A stretch of DNA of 35,122 nucleotides from Candidatus Kapaibacterium sp. (GTDB taxonomy: Bacteria; Bacteroidota; Ignavibacteria; Kapaibacteriales; UBA961): NCBI GenBank assembly GCA_017302855.1, contig JAFLBY010000013.1, positions 1 to 35,122 of the forward strand, written 5' to 3'. Each line of letters starts with the position of its first letter. Positions within the stretch are counted from its first letter, which is position 1. The notes under the pieces were generated by a model. The model ran no database searches. It was not told the origin of the DNA and worked only from the letters and a program-made list of their open reading frames with translations. Shown in pieces: positions 9,343-17,959 of this stretch. The translations under genes and the position numbers were made by a program.

Positions 9343-9843
9343 ATGACCTCTGAAGAAAAACAACAAGAATTTATGGCTTTGCTCAATCCTGTCCAGCACA
9401 AGATTGAACGATACATTCTTTCGATGACACATAATCGCGATACGGCGAGAGACCTCTTGCACGATACTCTTTTACGTGCATATCAGAACTTCGATTCTTT
9501 GCGTAATAAGGAAGCTTTTCTTTCCTATCTCTTTACTATCGCAAGCAATCTGCACAAACGCTCATTCCGTCATAAAAAGTTTCGTGCCGATTACGACGAA
9601 GACTTTGCAATGGAAATCCCCGACCGAGGTACAATGCCCGACACAGCTGCGGATATTGCCATTATGTATCGTGCAATGGAAACACTCTCCGAACCCATGC
9701 GCGAAGCTGTCCTCATGTTCGAAGTTGGAGGAATGTCTCTTCAGGAAATACAACAAATCCAGGGCAGTACTTTATCCAATATCAAACAACGTGTGGCACG
9801 AGGCAGACGACGGCTTGCCGAATTGCTCCGCGTTCATGAATAA
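9343..9843 (+). CDS. ECF-type RNA polymerase sigma factor
   Basis: 166 residues from the chosen ATG at 9343. An in-frame ATG 15 codons earlier (9298) would add a tail unlike the family. Sigma region 2 covers about residues 20-80 (RDTARDLLHDTLLRAYQNF, then the -10 recognition helix with FLSYLFTIASNL). Sigma region 4 covers about 105-162 (LSEPMREAVLMFEVGGMS, then the helix-turn-helix QEIQQIQGSTLSNIKQRV). The linker is short, as in ECF factors. ECF sigmas normally answer an envelope signal relayed by a membrane anti-sigma. The next gene, 29 bp downstream, is a single-pass membrane protein in the anti-sigma position. Confidence 0.93.
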   Translation: MTSEEKQQEFMALLNPVQHKIERYILSMTHNRDTARDLLHDTLLRAYQNFDSLRNKEAFLSYLFTIASNLHKRSFRHKKFRADYDEDFAMEIPDRGTMPDTAADIAIMYRAMETLSEPMREAVLMFEVGGMSLQEIQQIQGSTLSNIKQRVARGRRRLAELLRVHE

Positions 9844-9872
9844 TTCTCCCCATTTCTGTCTAAGGAAAATTT

Positions 9873-11216
9873 ATGTCGAAGCCAACTCTTTCACAACTCT
9901 TACAAAACTCAAAGACTATGAAAACCGATACATCTCTTATGTCGGAATCTGATATACGCACCATGATGACTCAAGCCGATGCCGGCACAGCACAGCCGCG
10001 TTTGCGACCCTTGCCTTGGATACAACGCTTACCATTTTCCGGTAAAATTGCCGGCGTATCTGCTGCCGCTGCCATTGGATTTATCGTCCTCTATTATGGA
10101 TTTGATTTCGGTGATTCTCCGACGACGAGCACCACACAATACCCATTAGCCGATAGCCGCAATGAAATACTTGCCGATGAACCGATGACCTTTGCTTCAC
10201 AAAGCGAAGAGATGAAAAATGCCAATCCGGAATCATCACCATTATCAAAAAAAACGCACGCCGAGAAAACAATTGCAACTGCGCCACATTCTTTTGATAC
10301 AATGATGGGACAAACAGCGGATAACTCCCAAGCACAGAATGATATTTCTATGCCCGGTATGCTTTCTCTAACAGCCGAACAATTCAAAAAATTAGGTATT
10401 ATACTCACAAAAGATAAATTGACATATACCGAAAATGCACGGCTTGATGTGCGCAAAGAAGCAAAAAAACGTGGACTGGATGATGAAATAATCGTAGAAC
10501 GGCTTGGCGGAGAAAATATCCTTTCTTTACGCAAGGTGACAGTTCGTTCCAATGGTGTCGGCGATATAAGAATTACCGATTCCGCTCATACGGCTATTGC
10601 ACCATTAATGATTACCGGTTATAGCAATAATAAACCATTATTTTCCTATTATTCACCTGATGATAAAGTATTTCATAATGCCGTCAGACGATTACATGAA
10701 AAAGCAGATATTCTTATGCCATCGGCAAATGGTTTAGTCCCTGTCATGGCATCTATAGAAAATCCCGATGATCCTTTTTTCAAAAAAACAGAAGTACTAT
10801 TATGGTTTGAGCCGACAGAGCAATTTCTTAGAGCTTTGCCGGAACACTATGCCGCGCAATTACGCAAAGAATTACAGAGTCCAACAATAAAACCAAAAAC
10901 CGGTGAACAATTTTACACAGCATCGCATTTAGAAGAAGATGGGGTAATTATCCAATCACGGGTCTATCCGAATCCTACACCTGATTATGAAGTGCGCTTT
11001 GCTTTCACGCTTTCTCAACCACGCTCATGCACTGTAACCATCGTTGATATGTTTGGTTCATTACTCGACACAGCCATAGATGCTCAACAATTTCCACAAG
11101 GTGAGAATACTCTTACTCTTATGCTTTCGAGTATTGAAAAAAGCGGTATGTATATGATTATAATGCAAACAGATAAAGGCGAGCGCATTGCCCAACGATT
11201 AATAGTACAACGATAA
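9873..11216 (+). CDS. putative membrane anti-sigma-like protein with type IX-type C-terminal sorting domain
   Basis: 447 residues. A ~55-residue N-terminal cytoplasmic segment without a zinc (HxxxCxxC) motif is followed by one membrane helix (about 58-76). A low-complexity linker, then a soluble part (about 165-345) opening with LSLTAEQFKKLGIILTK, faces the periplasm. Residues about 362-447 look like a type A CTD of the type IX system: YPNPTPDYEVRF near the start, an immunoglobulin-like pattern, SGMYMIIMQT and the terminal RLIVQR. AAGGA lies six bases before the ATG. The order after an ECF sigma gene argues for an anti-sigma; sequence alone does not prove it. A CTD on a protein anchored by an N-terminal helix is odd, so the domain may serve as a fold rather than an export signal. 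Confidence 0.7.
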   Translation: MSKPTLSQLLQNSKTMKTDTSLMSESDIRTMMTQADAGTAQPRLRPLPWIQRLPFSGKIAGVSAAAAIGFIVLYYGFDFGDSPTTSTTQYPLADSRNEILADEPMTFASQSEEMKNANPESSPLSKKTHAEKTIATAPHSFDTMMGQTADNSQAQNDISMPGMLSLTAEQFKKLGIILTKDKLTYTENARLDVRKEAKKRGLDDEIIVERLGGENILSLRKVTVRSNGVGDIRITDSAHTAIAPLMITGYSNNKPLFSYYSPDDKVFHNAVRRLHEKADILMPSANGLVPVMASIENPDDPFFKKTEVLLWFEPTEQFLRALPEHYAAQLRKELQSPTIKPKTGEQFYTASHLEEDGVIIQSRVYPNPTPDYEVRFAFTLSQPRSCTVTIVDMFGSLLDTAIDAQQFPQGENTLTLMLSSIEKSGMYMIIMQTDKGERIAQRLIVQR

Positions 11217-11235
11217 TAAAAAAAGGAGAATAATG

Positions 11236-14200
11236 ATGAACACGAAATATACTTTAGCTTGGATGTACCTCTGTTTTTTTACTTCGATTATGGTGGGATA
11301 TGGACAAAAACCACCTTCTGTCAATCAACAACAATCGAAAGAACAATATTCCGCCCCTTCATTAATGGTAAAAACCGATGATGGCAAAGAATATCCGCTG
11401 CGTTTATCGGGTCTGCATATCAAAAGTGATATTATCGGCAATATTGCCATTACAACAATGGATATGACTTTTTTTAATGAAACAGATCGCATCCTCGAAG
11501 GTGAATTACTATTTCCGCTTGCGGAAGGAAATACCGTTTCCCGTTTTGCTATGGAATTAAATGGCACAATGCGTGAAGGTGTAGTAGTAGAAAAAGCAAA
11601 AGGTCGCCGCGTATTTGAAAGTATTGTTCGCAGAAATGTTGACCCTGCTTTATTGGAAATGAGTAAAGGGAATATCTTTCGTGCAAGAGTGTACCCGATT
11701 ATACCAAAGAAGAATAAACGAATTATTCTGGCGTATGAACAACAATTGGAACGTACTCAGGAAGGACAGCTTTTTCTCTTGCCTTTAGAACATAAAAATC
11801 CCATTGATTCTTTTTCTTTAGAAGTACAGTTACGACATCGTACCTTAGCTCCAGATTTACGATATAATGATTTTGATAATATTATTTTCACACAAAAAGA
11901 AAAAAGTTTTTTTGCCGAATTTTCTGCTCAACGCTTTACTGCCAATCGTCCGCTCACTCTTTTATTACCGGCAGGTATTGATGATTCACTCCGCATTTTC
12001 ACAGGTAAAAGAGAACAAGACAATTCATATTATTGTTATATAACCGGTGTGCCCGAATCAAAAATCATAGAGAAAACATTACCCACAACAATAACACTTA
12101 TATGGGATAATTCGGGGTCATCGCAAAAAAACAATAAAGCACTGATTCTTGATGCTTTAGAACAATATTTGCAGCGATGCGGCACATATTCTGTTCGGCT
12201 TATCGAATTTGCCTTACAAGCACGGGACATAGGGAAATATACAAATAGCTCACTTTTGCGAAAAGCGATAGAAAATTTAGTTCCTGATGGCGCAACAACA
12301 TTTGATGCCTGTGATTTTTCTTCCTATAAAACAGATGAAATTATCCTTGTCAGTGATGGCATTCAAACATTTGGTAAAGCGCCTACGGTCAATCATAATG
12401 CCGTACCCATCACCGTACTTCATGCGGCGCAAAGTGCAGAACATGGTTATTTGCGCAATATTGCTTTGGCTTCCGGTGGTCAATATATTAATGCCATCGG
12501 ATTATCTGCTGATGAAATTGTCAAAAGATTAACAACCATTCCTTTGCACTTTCTCGGTGCTGAATGTTCTGTTCCTATGGATATTTTTCCTTCTATTGCC
12601 CAACCCTTACAAGGGAATTTTTCTCTTGCCGGACGCAGCAAAGACTCCGTATTTTCTCTCACATTACGTTTCGGCATTGGTAAAACAATACTTTCACAAC
12701 AAATATTTACCGTCAAATCAGCATATTCTCATCCTTTGGTTCCTCGCCTATGGGCACAAAAAAAACTTTCTGAACTTGATATGGAATATGAAAAAAACAG
12801 TAAAAACATCACGGCTCTCGGCAAAGATTTTTCTTTAGTAACGCGCAATACCTCACTTATTGTTTTGGAGCAATTATCGGATTATGTGTTGTATAACATT
12901 GTACCGCCAACAGAAGAAATGCGTAAAGAATATTTTAAATTAGTAAAAATACAAGACAGTATAGCACAAAACAAACACACAAATACTCTGCAAAAAACGA
13001 TTAGCCAAATGGCACGTAAAAAAGAATGGTATAATACTGATTTTCTACCAAGAACAGAAGAGGAAAACAGGCAAGAAGAGGAGAGAAGAAAAAGAAGAGA
13101 AATGCTCTATAAAATGGAACAAGAAGCCATCGTAGAACTTAATAATGACCATGAAAAAATACAATTATACTATCAAAAAAAGAAAGATAGTTTACAAGCA
13201 TTAGTTATACCTAATTCTCAAGCAAAACAAGGATATGGAACATTACAAGGGAAGGTATCTACTATTGGCGGCAAATCTTTACCGGGTTCACTCGTAAAAG
13301 TACAATCTACTAAACGAGGTACATATACAGTAAAAAATGGTAGTTTTATTATTCGTCAATTATCGCCGGGGGATTATATTCTCGAAATATCTAACATAGG
13401 CTATTATACAAATTATGAGAAAATCACAATTGTTAAAGATCAAACAACGGATATAAAAATTGCTTTGACTGAAGGAAGAGATATTTGTGAGATTTGTATT
13501 AAAGGTGAAAGTTTTAAGGAATCGGTCACAGCAGATAAGAAGGGATCAGCCCGAGAAAGAAGTGGAGAAAAGAATACCAAAATTGCCGTAGAATCTGTTC
13601 AGAATGCTGTAACACTTTCTTCGGATGTTATTGCAGGTAATGATGCACCTGTTGTCCGTGTTTCAAGACCGGAGCGCACAGAATTCTTTTTTGACAATGA
13701 AAATATGCAGGATCAATTCACAGGGGGGCTTGGTGCAAATGGTAAAAGAACTGCACCTTCTGTATCGAGTTTTGCTGTTGAACAAGTGCAAGTGATTGCA
13801 GGTAACTTTTCGGCTGAATACGCTAATTGCCTCGGCGGTGTTATAAATACTTACAACAGACAAGTTGCACCAAACTCTGATAATACTCAAACCCTTTATT
13901 TTGAGGAAAGAAGTGTAAGCAAAAACAATTCAACACTGTCAGCTATACCCACAGCACAGCCACCGAAAATTACACTTGCAGAACCTGTGCCGACCATGAC
14001 ATATAGCGTTGAATTACTCAATGCATCCGATAAAGAACGTTATAGTGTTTATAGACAATTACGGCAGAATTTTGGACATTTACCGATGTTTTATATGGAC
14101 GCCGCAGATATTTTTTATCAAAAAGGTCAAAAAGAACAAGCATTGCGTATTATATCCAATCTTGCCGAATTAGAAATAGAAAGTCAACGATTATTACGAA

Positions 14201-14868
14201 TTTTGAGCAGACGATTATTACAGTATGGTTTTGCTTCCGAAGCAGTGGCAATATTCAGAGAAGTTTATACCATGCGCGAAGAAGAACCACAATCCATGCG
14301 TGATCTGGCATTAGCACTTGCCGAAGCGGGTATGTATCAAGAAGCAGTGGATACATTATATGCTTTGTCACAACGCGAATGGGACAGCCGTTTTCCTGAA
14401 ATTCAGACAATTGCTTTAACGGAAATGAATGCACTTATTGCTAAAGCAGGCACATCGGTAAAAACCAATCATATTCACCCCGAATTATTGATGGTTCAAC
14501 CATTAGGATTACGCATTGTCATAGATTGGGACGCAGATAATTGCGATATTGATTTATGGGTGATTGATCCGCAAAAAGAAAAATGTTATTATAGCAATCC
14601 GCGTACAAAAATCGGAGGAAATTTATCACGTGATTTAACGGGCGGTTATGGACCCGAAGAATTTTCACTCAAAAAACCGATTTCCGGCACCTATACCATC
14701 AAAGCACATTATTATGGGGACAGACAACAATCCATCGCAGGACCAACAACAATCACTGCTTATATTTGGACAAATTATGGTACACCTCAAGAAAAAAAAC
14801 AAGAAATTACTTTGCGAATGAATGGTAAAAAAGAAGTTGTGGATATTGGCACCATCACTATTCCGTAA
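11236..14868 (+). CDS. VIT/VWA protein with carboxypeptidase-regulatory, TonB-plug-like, TPR and DUF2135-like domains
   Basis: 1210 residues from the second of two adjacent ATGs. The AGGAG site is four bases from the first (11233) and seven from the second, so the second is preferred. Numbering here counts from the first ATG: signal peptide 1-24; VIT domain about 50-175 (DMTFFNETDRILEGELLFPL, VVVEKAKGRRVFES); VWA about 285-425 with MIDAS-like DNSGS at 292-296, the DGATTFDA loop and LVSDG; a charged helix about 600-655; carboxypeptidase-like regulatory beta-sandwich about 665-750; a TonB plug-like segment about 785-880 (VQVIAGNFSAEYANCLGGVI) with no barrel; TPR-like helices about 930-1075; and a C-terminal DUF2135-like sandwich about 1090-1211 (DWDADNCDIDLWVIDP). 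Probably exported and binding proteins at the surface or in the periplasm. It follows the putative anti-sigma by 16-19 bp. Confidence 0.87.
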   Translation: MNTKYTLAWMYLCFFTSIMVGYGQKPPSVNQQQSKEQYSAPSLMVKTDDGKEYPLRLSGLHIKSDIIGNIAITTMDMTFFNETDRILEGELLFPLAEGNTVSRFAMELNGTMREGVVVEKAKGRRVFESIVRRNVDPALLEMSKGNIFRARVYPIIPKKNKRIILAYEQQLERTQEGQLFLLPLEHKNPIDSFSLEVQLRHRTLAPDLRYNDFDNIIFTQKEKSFFAEFSAQRFTANRPLTLLLPAGIDDSLRIFTGKREQDNSYYCYITGVPESKIIEKTLPTTITLIWDNSGSSQKNNKALILDALEQYLQRCGTYSVRLIEFALQARDIGKYTNSSLLRKAIENLVPDGATTFDACDFSSYKTDEIILVSDGIQTFGKAPTVNHNAVPITVLHAAQSAEHGYLRNIALASGGQYINAIGLSADEIVKRLTTIPLHFLGAECSVPMDIFPSIAQPLQGNFSLAGRSKDSVFSLTLRFGIGKTILSQQIFTVKSAYSHPLVPRLWAQKKLSELDMEYEKNSKNITALGKDFSLVTRNTSLIVLEQLSDYVLYNIVPPTEEMRKEYFKLVKIQDSIAQNKHTNTLQKTISQMARKKEWYNTDFLPRTEEENRQEEERRKRREMLYKMEQEAIVELNNDHEKIQLYYQKKKDSLQALVIPNSQAKQGYGTLQGKVSTIGGKSLPGSLVKVQSTKRGTYTVKNGSFIIRQLSPGDYILEISNIGYYTNYEKITIVKDQTTDIKIALTEGRDICEICIKGESFKESVTADKKGSARERSGEKNTKIAVESVQNAVTLSSDVIAGNDAPVVRVSRPERTEFFFDNENMQDQFTGGLGANGKRTAPSVSSFAVEQVQVIAGNFSAEYANCLGGVINTYNRQVAPNSDNTQTLYFEERSVSKNNSTLSAIPTAQPPKITLAEPVPTMTYSVELLNASDKERYSVYRQLRQNFGHLPMFYMDAADIFYQKGQKEQALRIISNLAELEIESQRLLRILSRRLLQYGFASEAVAIFREVYTMREEEPQSMRDLALALAEAGMYQEAVDTLYALSQREWDSRFPEIQTIALTEMNALIAKAGTSVKTNHIHPELLMVQPLGLRIVIDWDADNCDIDLWVIDPQKEKCYYSNPRTKIGGNLSRDLTGGYGPEEFSLKKPISGTYTIKAHYYGDRQQSIAGPTTITAYIWTNYGTPQEKKQEITLRMNGKKEVVDIGTITIP

Positions 14869-15015
14869 TTATCTGAACATAACAGGATGTGAGAGATTAA
14901 GCAGATGTGCAGGATTGATTTTCGCAATGTGAAAAGATGAGAAATACCGCAAACTCCAATATCAGACAATTTCGAGTATTAATATTATTGACGTATAATT
15001 GTAAAGGACATATAT

Positions 15016-15888
15016 ATGAAAAATGTTTTTGTGCTTTTGCTGATTCTGATTTGTTTTTCTTCTTGTAAAGATGAACAAGAAAATATCCAAGATTCCTCAG
15101 TTCAAAAATTTCGTATAGCACCGCCATCCGGTAGTGAGCAATTTGATAATACACAATCACCGCAAAGTAAAGAAGATAAAGAAGCACCTCTGTCTTTTAC
15201 GTCACAGGCAGATAAAAAGAAAATCATTAAAGATGGTTCAATGTCCATTCGCACAGAAAGTATAGCCGAAGCGAAAAAAAATATAGATACTATTCTCAAA
15301 AAAATTGACGGTTATTATGAAAAAGAGGAAACAGAAAATAATTCCCATGAAATTTCTCATCAATTAATGATAAGAGTGCCTGCCATCCATTTTGATAAAC
15401 TTATTATTGCTTTAGAAAATGGTGGTAATACCATTGTCAATAAAAGCATTCAAGCGCGTGACATTACGGAAGAATATGTGGATATACAAACACGCTTGGC
15501 ACATAAACGGGCATATTTGCAACGTTATAGGGAATTATTGGCAAAAGCACAGAACATTGATGATATAGTCACGGTTGAAAATTCCATCCGTACACTTGAA
15601 GAAGAAATAGAAAGCAAAGAAGGACGCTTGCGCTATTTGGATGATCAAGTGGCATACAGCACCTTGCATATACGATTATTCAATGAAAAAGAATATATTT
15701 ATGAACCGCAGCAGCAAGGTGGGTTTATTGAAAAGGTGAAACGATCTCTTAGCTATGGCTGGATAGGTATTGTTGAATTCACTGTATGGATGATAAGCTT
15801 ATGGCCCATAGTTCTTTTAGTAGCACTTCTGATTGTCATCATCAAGAGAATTCGAAAAAAGCGCAAAATCTCGGCACGAAAAGAATAA
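15016..15888 (+). CDS. DUF4349 lipoprotein
   Basis: 290 residues. The signal peptide ends in a lipobox (CFSSC, Cys17). The DUF4349 core runs about 66-278: KKIIKDGSMSIRTESIAEAK, the IRVPAIHFDKLI strand, then a long charged helical hairpin (residues about 150-210, with ARDITEEYVDIQTRL) and one membrane helix at about 255-277, followed by a Lys/Arg tail. Family function is unsettled; the pattern suggests an envelope protein with a periplasmic coiled coil. AAGGA lies seven bases before the ATG. A gap of 147 bp after the VIT/VWA gene may contain a promoter or termination site; I saw no clear one. Same strand as the ECF cluster. Confidence 0.85.
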   Translation: MKNVFVLLLILICFSSCKDEQENIQDSSVQKFRIAPPSGSEQFDNTQSPQSKEDKEAPLSFTSQADKKKIIKDGSMSIRTESIAEAKKNIDTILKKIDGYYEKEETENNSHEISHQLMIRVPAIHFDKLIIALENGGNTIVNKSIQARDITEEYVDIQTRLAHKRAYLQRYRELLAKAQNIDDIVTVENSIRTLEEEIESKEGRLRYLDDQVAYSTLHIRLFNEKEYIYEPQQQGGFIEKVKRSLSYGWIGIVEFTVWMISLWPIVLLVALLIVIIKRIRKKRKISARKE

Positions 15889-16177
15889 TCCGTCTTTTCT
15901 TTCTATCGTATTCTTTGAGTAGGTAGTAGAACAATGATAAAAACAATACTTACAGTATTTGAAGTAATTTGCAGTAACTATTTCCGAGCTAACAACAGTA
16001 TAGAACGAAGTTTTGTGATTCAGAAGGAATGTCATGCAAGAAGAATACTTTGTCTCTGTGTGCACTCTTCGGACTAATCAAAGATGATCTGACAAAAAAA
16101 TTACGGTTTAATTGTGTAAAATGTTTGCTTCTTCTTCATAAAAAATTCCCGACAGACTTGCAACCTGCTTCTAAAGC
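15889..16177. other. intergenic, no gene recognised
   Basis: Between the DUF4349 stop and the tRNA-side hairpin. No coding pattern, tRNA, or strong terminator is visible in either direction. Short open frames here have no start context or recognisable protein pattern. Confidence 0.5.
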
Positions 16178-16216
16178 AAAGAGGTAAGTGTTCATTTCTG
16201 AAACACTTACCTCTTT
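16178..16216 (-). terminator. 15-bp perfect hairpin downstream of tRNA-Phe
   Basis: The arms at 16178-16192 and 16202-16216 (AAAGAGGTAAGTGTT and its exact complement) enclose a 9-nt loop. It starts seven bases after the tRNA 3' end on the minus strand. The A/T-ended arms would give a U-run in either direction (CCTCTTT), so it may work as a bidirectional terminator for the tRNA and for rightward transcription from the DUF4349 side. Confidence 0.7.
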
Positions 16217-16222
16217 ACAATG

Positions 16223-16295
<73 letters not shown>

Positions 16296-16316
16296 ATAAC
16301 AGCCCGAATGGGAGTG

Positions 16317-16347
16317 CAAAAATACGGTGTTTTATCAAAATGGCAAA
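16317..16347 (-). promoter_or_regulatory. Bacteroidota-type promoter for tRNA-Phe
   Basis: On the minus strand TTTG (16344-16347) is followed after exactly 19 bases by TATTTTTG (16317-16324). This matches the Bacteroidota consensus TTTG-N19-TAnnTTTG for the primary sigma factor. The -7 box ends 21 bases before the first tRNA base, giving a short 5' leader. Confidence 0.75.
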
Positions 16348-16409
16348 ATATTGATAGAAAAAACTGCCCCATAACCGCACTTAGTGTTGATGCTACCCTG
16401 CGAGATAAT

Positions 16410-16443
16410 AAAAAAATACCCGATACGAGTTTGTATCGGGTAT
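16410..16443 (-). terminator. intrinsic terminator of nuoD
   Basis: A perfect 11-bp stem, ATACCCGATAC (16416-16426) with its complement at 16433-16443 and a 6-nt loop, is followed on the minus strand by a run of six or seven Ts. It lies 26 bases after the nuoD stop, so nuoD transcription ends here without reading into tRNA-Phe. Confidence 0.9.
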
Positions 16444-16469
16444 GGCATTGGACATTATCTAAGTCTATA

Positions 16470-17750
16470 TTATTTATCGGCTTCGCCCATCACCGGATCA
16501 ATAGAACCTATGATAGCAACAATATCGGAAATCATAGAACCTTCTGCCATAAATTTTAATGCCTGCAGATTGGATGATGAGGGCGAGCGGATTTTCAGTT
16601 TCCACGGATGTCCCGTGCCGTCGGAAACAATAAAGAATCCCAATTCGCCTTTAGGGCTTTCAATGGCTGTATATGTTTCGCCTTTCGGAGGCATAGCGCC
16701 AAAGTTCACCAGCATAAAATCGCTGATAAGTTCTTCCATCTTGGTATAAATTTGGCTTTTGCCCGGCAGCACATTCTTAGCATCATCAAGCATGAAGTCA
16801 CCTGTTTTGGGTTTATCCAAAAGCTGATGCAATATTTTCATTGATTCTTTCATTTCGGTGACACGCACCAAATATCTGCCCCACACATCGCAATCATTAT
16901 TCGTGATAACATCAAAATCGAGTTCATTGTACAGCAAATACGGCTCATCACGACGCAAATCGCGAGCTATGCCCGAGCCACGCAAGCAAGGACCTGTCAA
17001 ACCAAGAGCTATGGCTTTTTCGGGTGGCATATATCCAACACCTGCCAAACGCTCAACAAAGATGCGATTACGATTGACCAATGCTTCAAAGCGACGCAAT
17101 TCCACCGCAAAATGATTAAGCCATTTGCGCAGCATTTTTAAAGTATCGTCATTGATGTCATTAGCCACACCACCAATACGCGTATAACTTGTCGTAAAAC
17201 GTGCACCGCAGATAAGTTCAAATATATCATAGATATTCTCGCGCTCGCGGAATGTCCACAAAAACAAAGTCAATGCTCCCACATCCATCGAGGTAGCACC
17301 CATAGCCATAAGATGGGAAGAAATTCGCGCTACTTCACAGACAAGAGTACGTATCCATTGTGCCCGTGGCGGCGCTTCAATACCGATAGCATTTTCTATT
17401 GCCAAAGCAATTGCCGTATTATTCGACATCGGGGACATATAATCCAAACGGTCGGTATGCGGTATATATTCGTGATAGGTCATGTTCTCGGCAATTTTCT
17501 CATAACCGCGATGTAAGTATCCTAACTCGGGCACGCATTTCTCAATGGTCTCGCCATCAAGACGTAAAAGAATACGTAAAACGCCGTGGGTCGCCGGATG
17601 CTGCGGACCCATGTTAAGCACCATATCATTTTCCAACGGGTCTTCAAACATCACCGTTGTGTCTTTATCCATTAACTCCTGCGTAATTTTTTGCTGACGC
17701 AGGCGCTGTGCTCTTTCAATTGTTGCCAGATTATTGGAAAGTGATCTCAT
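16470..17750 (-). CDS. nuoD: NADH-quinone oxidoreductase subunit D (complex I)
   Basis: 426 residues, near the usual length for stand-alone NuoD (49-kDa subunit, related to NiFe-hydrogenase large subunits). Hallmarks seen: NMGPQHPATHGVLRILLRLDG near residue 46, ELGYLHRGYEKIAE, the quinone-pocket stretch YIPHTDRLDYMSPM, LMAMGATSMDVGA, and the C-terminal VAIIGSIDPVMGEADK. Complex I carries electrons from NADH to (mena)quinone and pumps protons; NuoD helps form the quinone site. None of its usual neighbours (NuoA-C, NuoE-N) is beside it: it stands alone, with a terminator 26 bases after it and a promoter-like site 120 bases before it. The ~40-residue N-terminal tail is somewhat longer than in many relatives. 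Confidence 0.96.
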   Translation of the reverse strand: MRSLSNNLATIERAQRLRQQKITQELMDKDTTVMFEDPLENDMVLNMGPQHPATHGVLRILLRLDGETIEKCVPELGYLHRGYEKIAENMTYHEYIPHTDRLDYMSPMSNNTAIALAIENAIGIEAPPRAQWIRTLVCEVARISSHLMAMGATSMDVGALTLFLWTFRERENIYDIFELICGARFTTSYTRIGGVANDINDDTLKMLRKWLNHFAVELRRFEALVNRNRIFVERLAGVGYMPPEKAIALGLTGPCLRGSGIARDLRRDEPYLLYNELDFDVITNNDCDVWGRYLVRVTEMKESMKILHQLLDKPKTGDFMLDDAKNVLPGKSQIYTKMEELISDFMLVNFGAMPPKGETYTAIESPKGELGFFIVSDGTGHPWKLKIRSPSSSNLQALKFMAEGSMISDIVAIIGSIDPVMGEADK

Positions 17751-17870
17751 ATATGTCTCTCACGTATAATACAGTGAAAATGGAATATCGAATTAGTTTG
17801 ACGGTGTTTTGACCGTTCAAATTTGTCTTGTTTTACACTCGCAATGAACGTAATGATTGTTTTTGTAGTG

Positions 17871-17901
17871 CAAAAGTACGCAACCACCGTAGCACAACCA
17901 A
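17871..17901 (-). promoter_or_regulatory. candidate nuoD promoter
   Basis: On the minus strand TACTTTTG (17871-17878) fits TAnnTTTG, with TTG (17899-17901) 20 bases upstream. The downstream context TTTTGCACT is shared with the tRNA-Phe promoter. It would give a leader of about 110 nt before the nuoD ATG. Confidence 0.5.
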
Positions 17902-17959
17902 CAATTCAACCGCCAAAACACAAAAACAAATGCTTGCCCTTAGCTTTTGTTGTGGGCTT

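Noticed and set aside
9136..9462. A 108-residue minus-strand frame over the STAS/sigma divergent region
   Set aside because: It runs antisense into the sigma gene and has a Phe-rich composition typical of non-coding AT-rich sequence.
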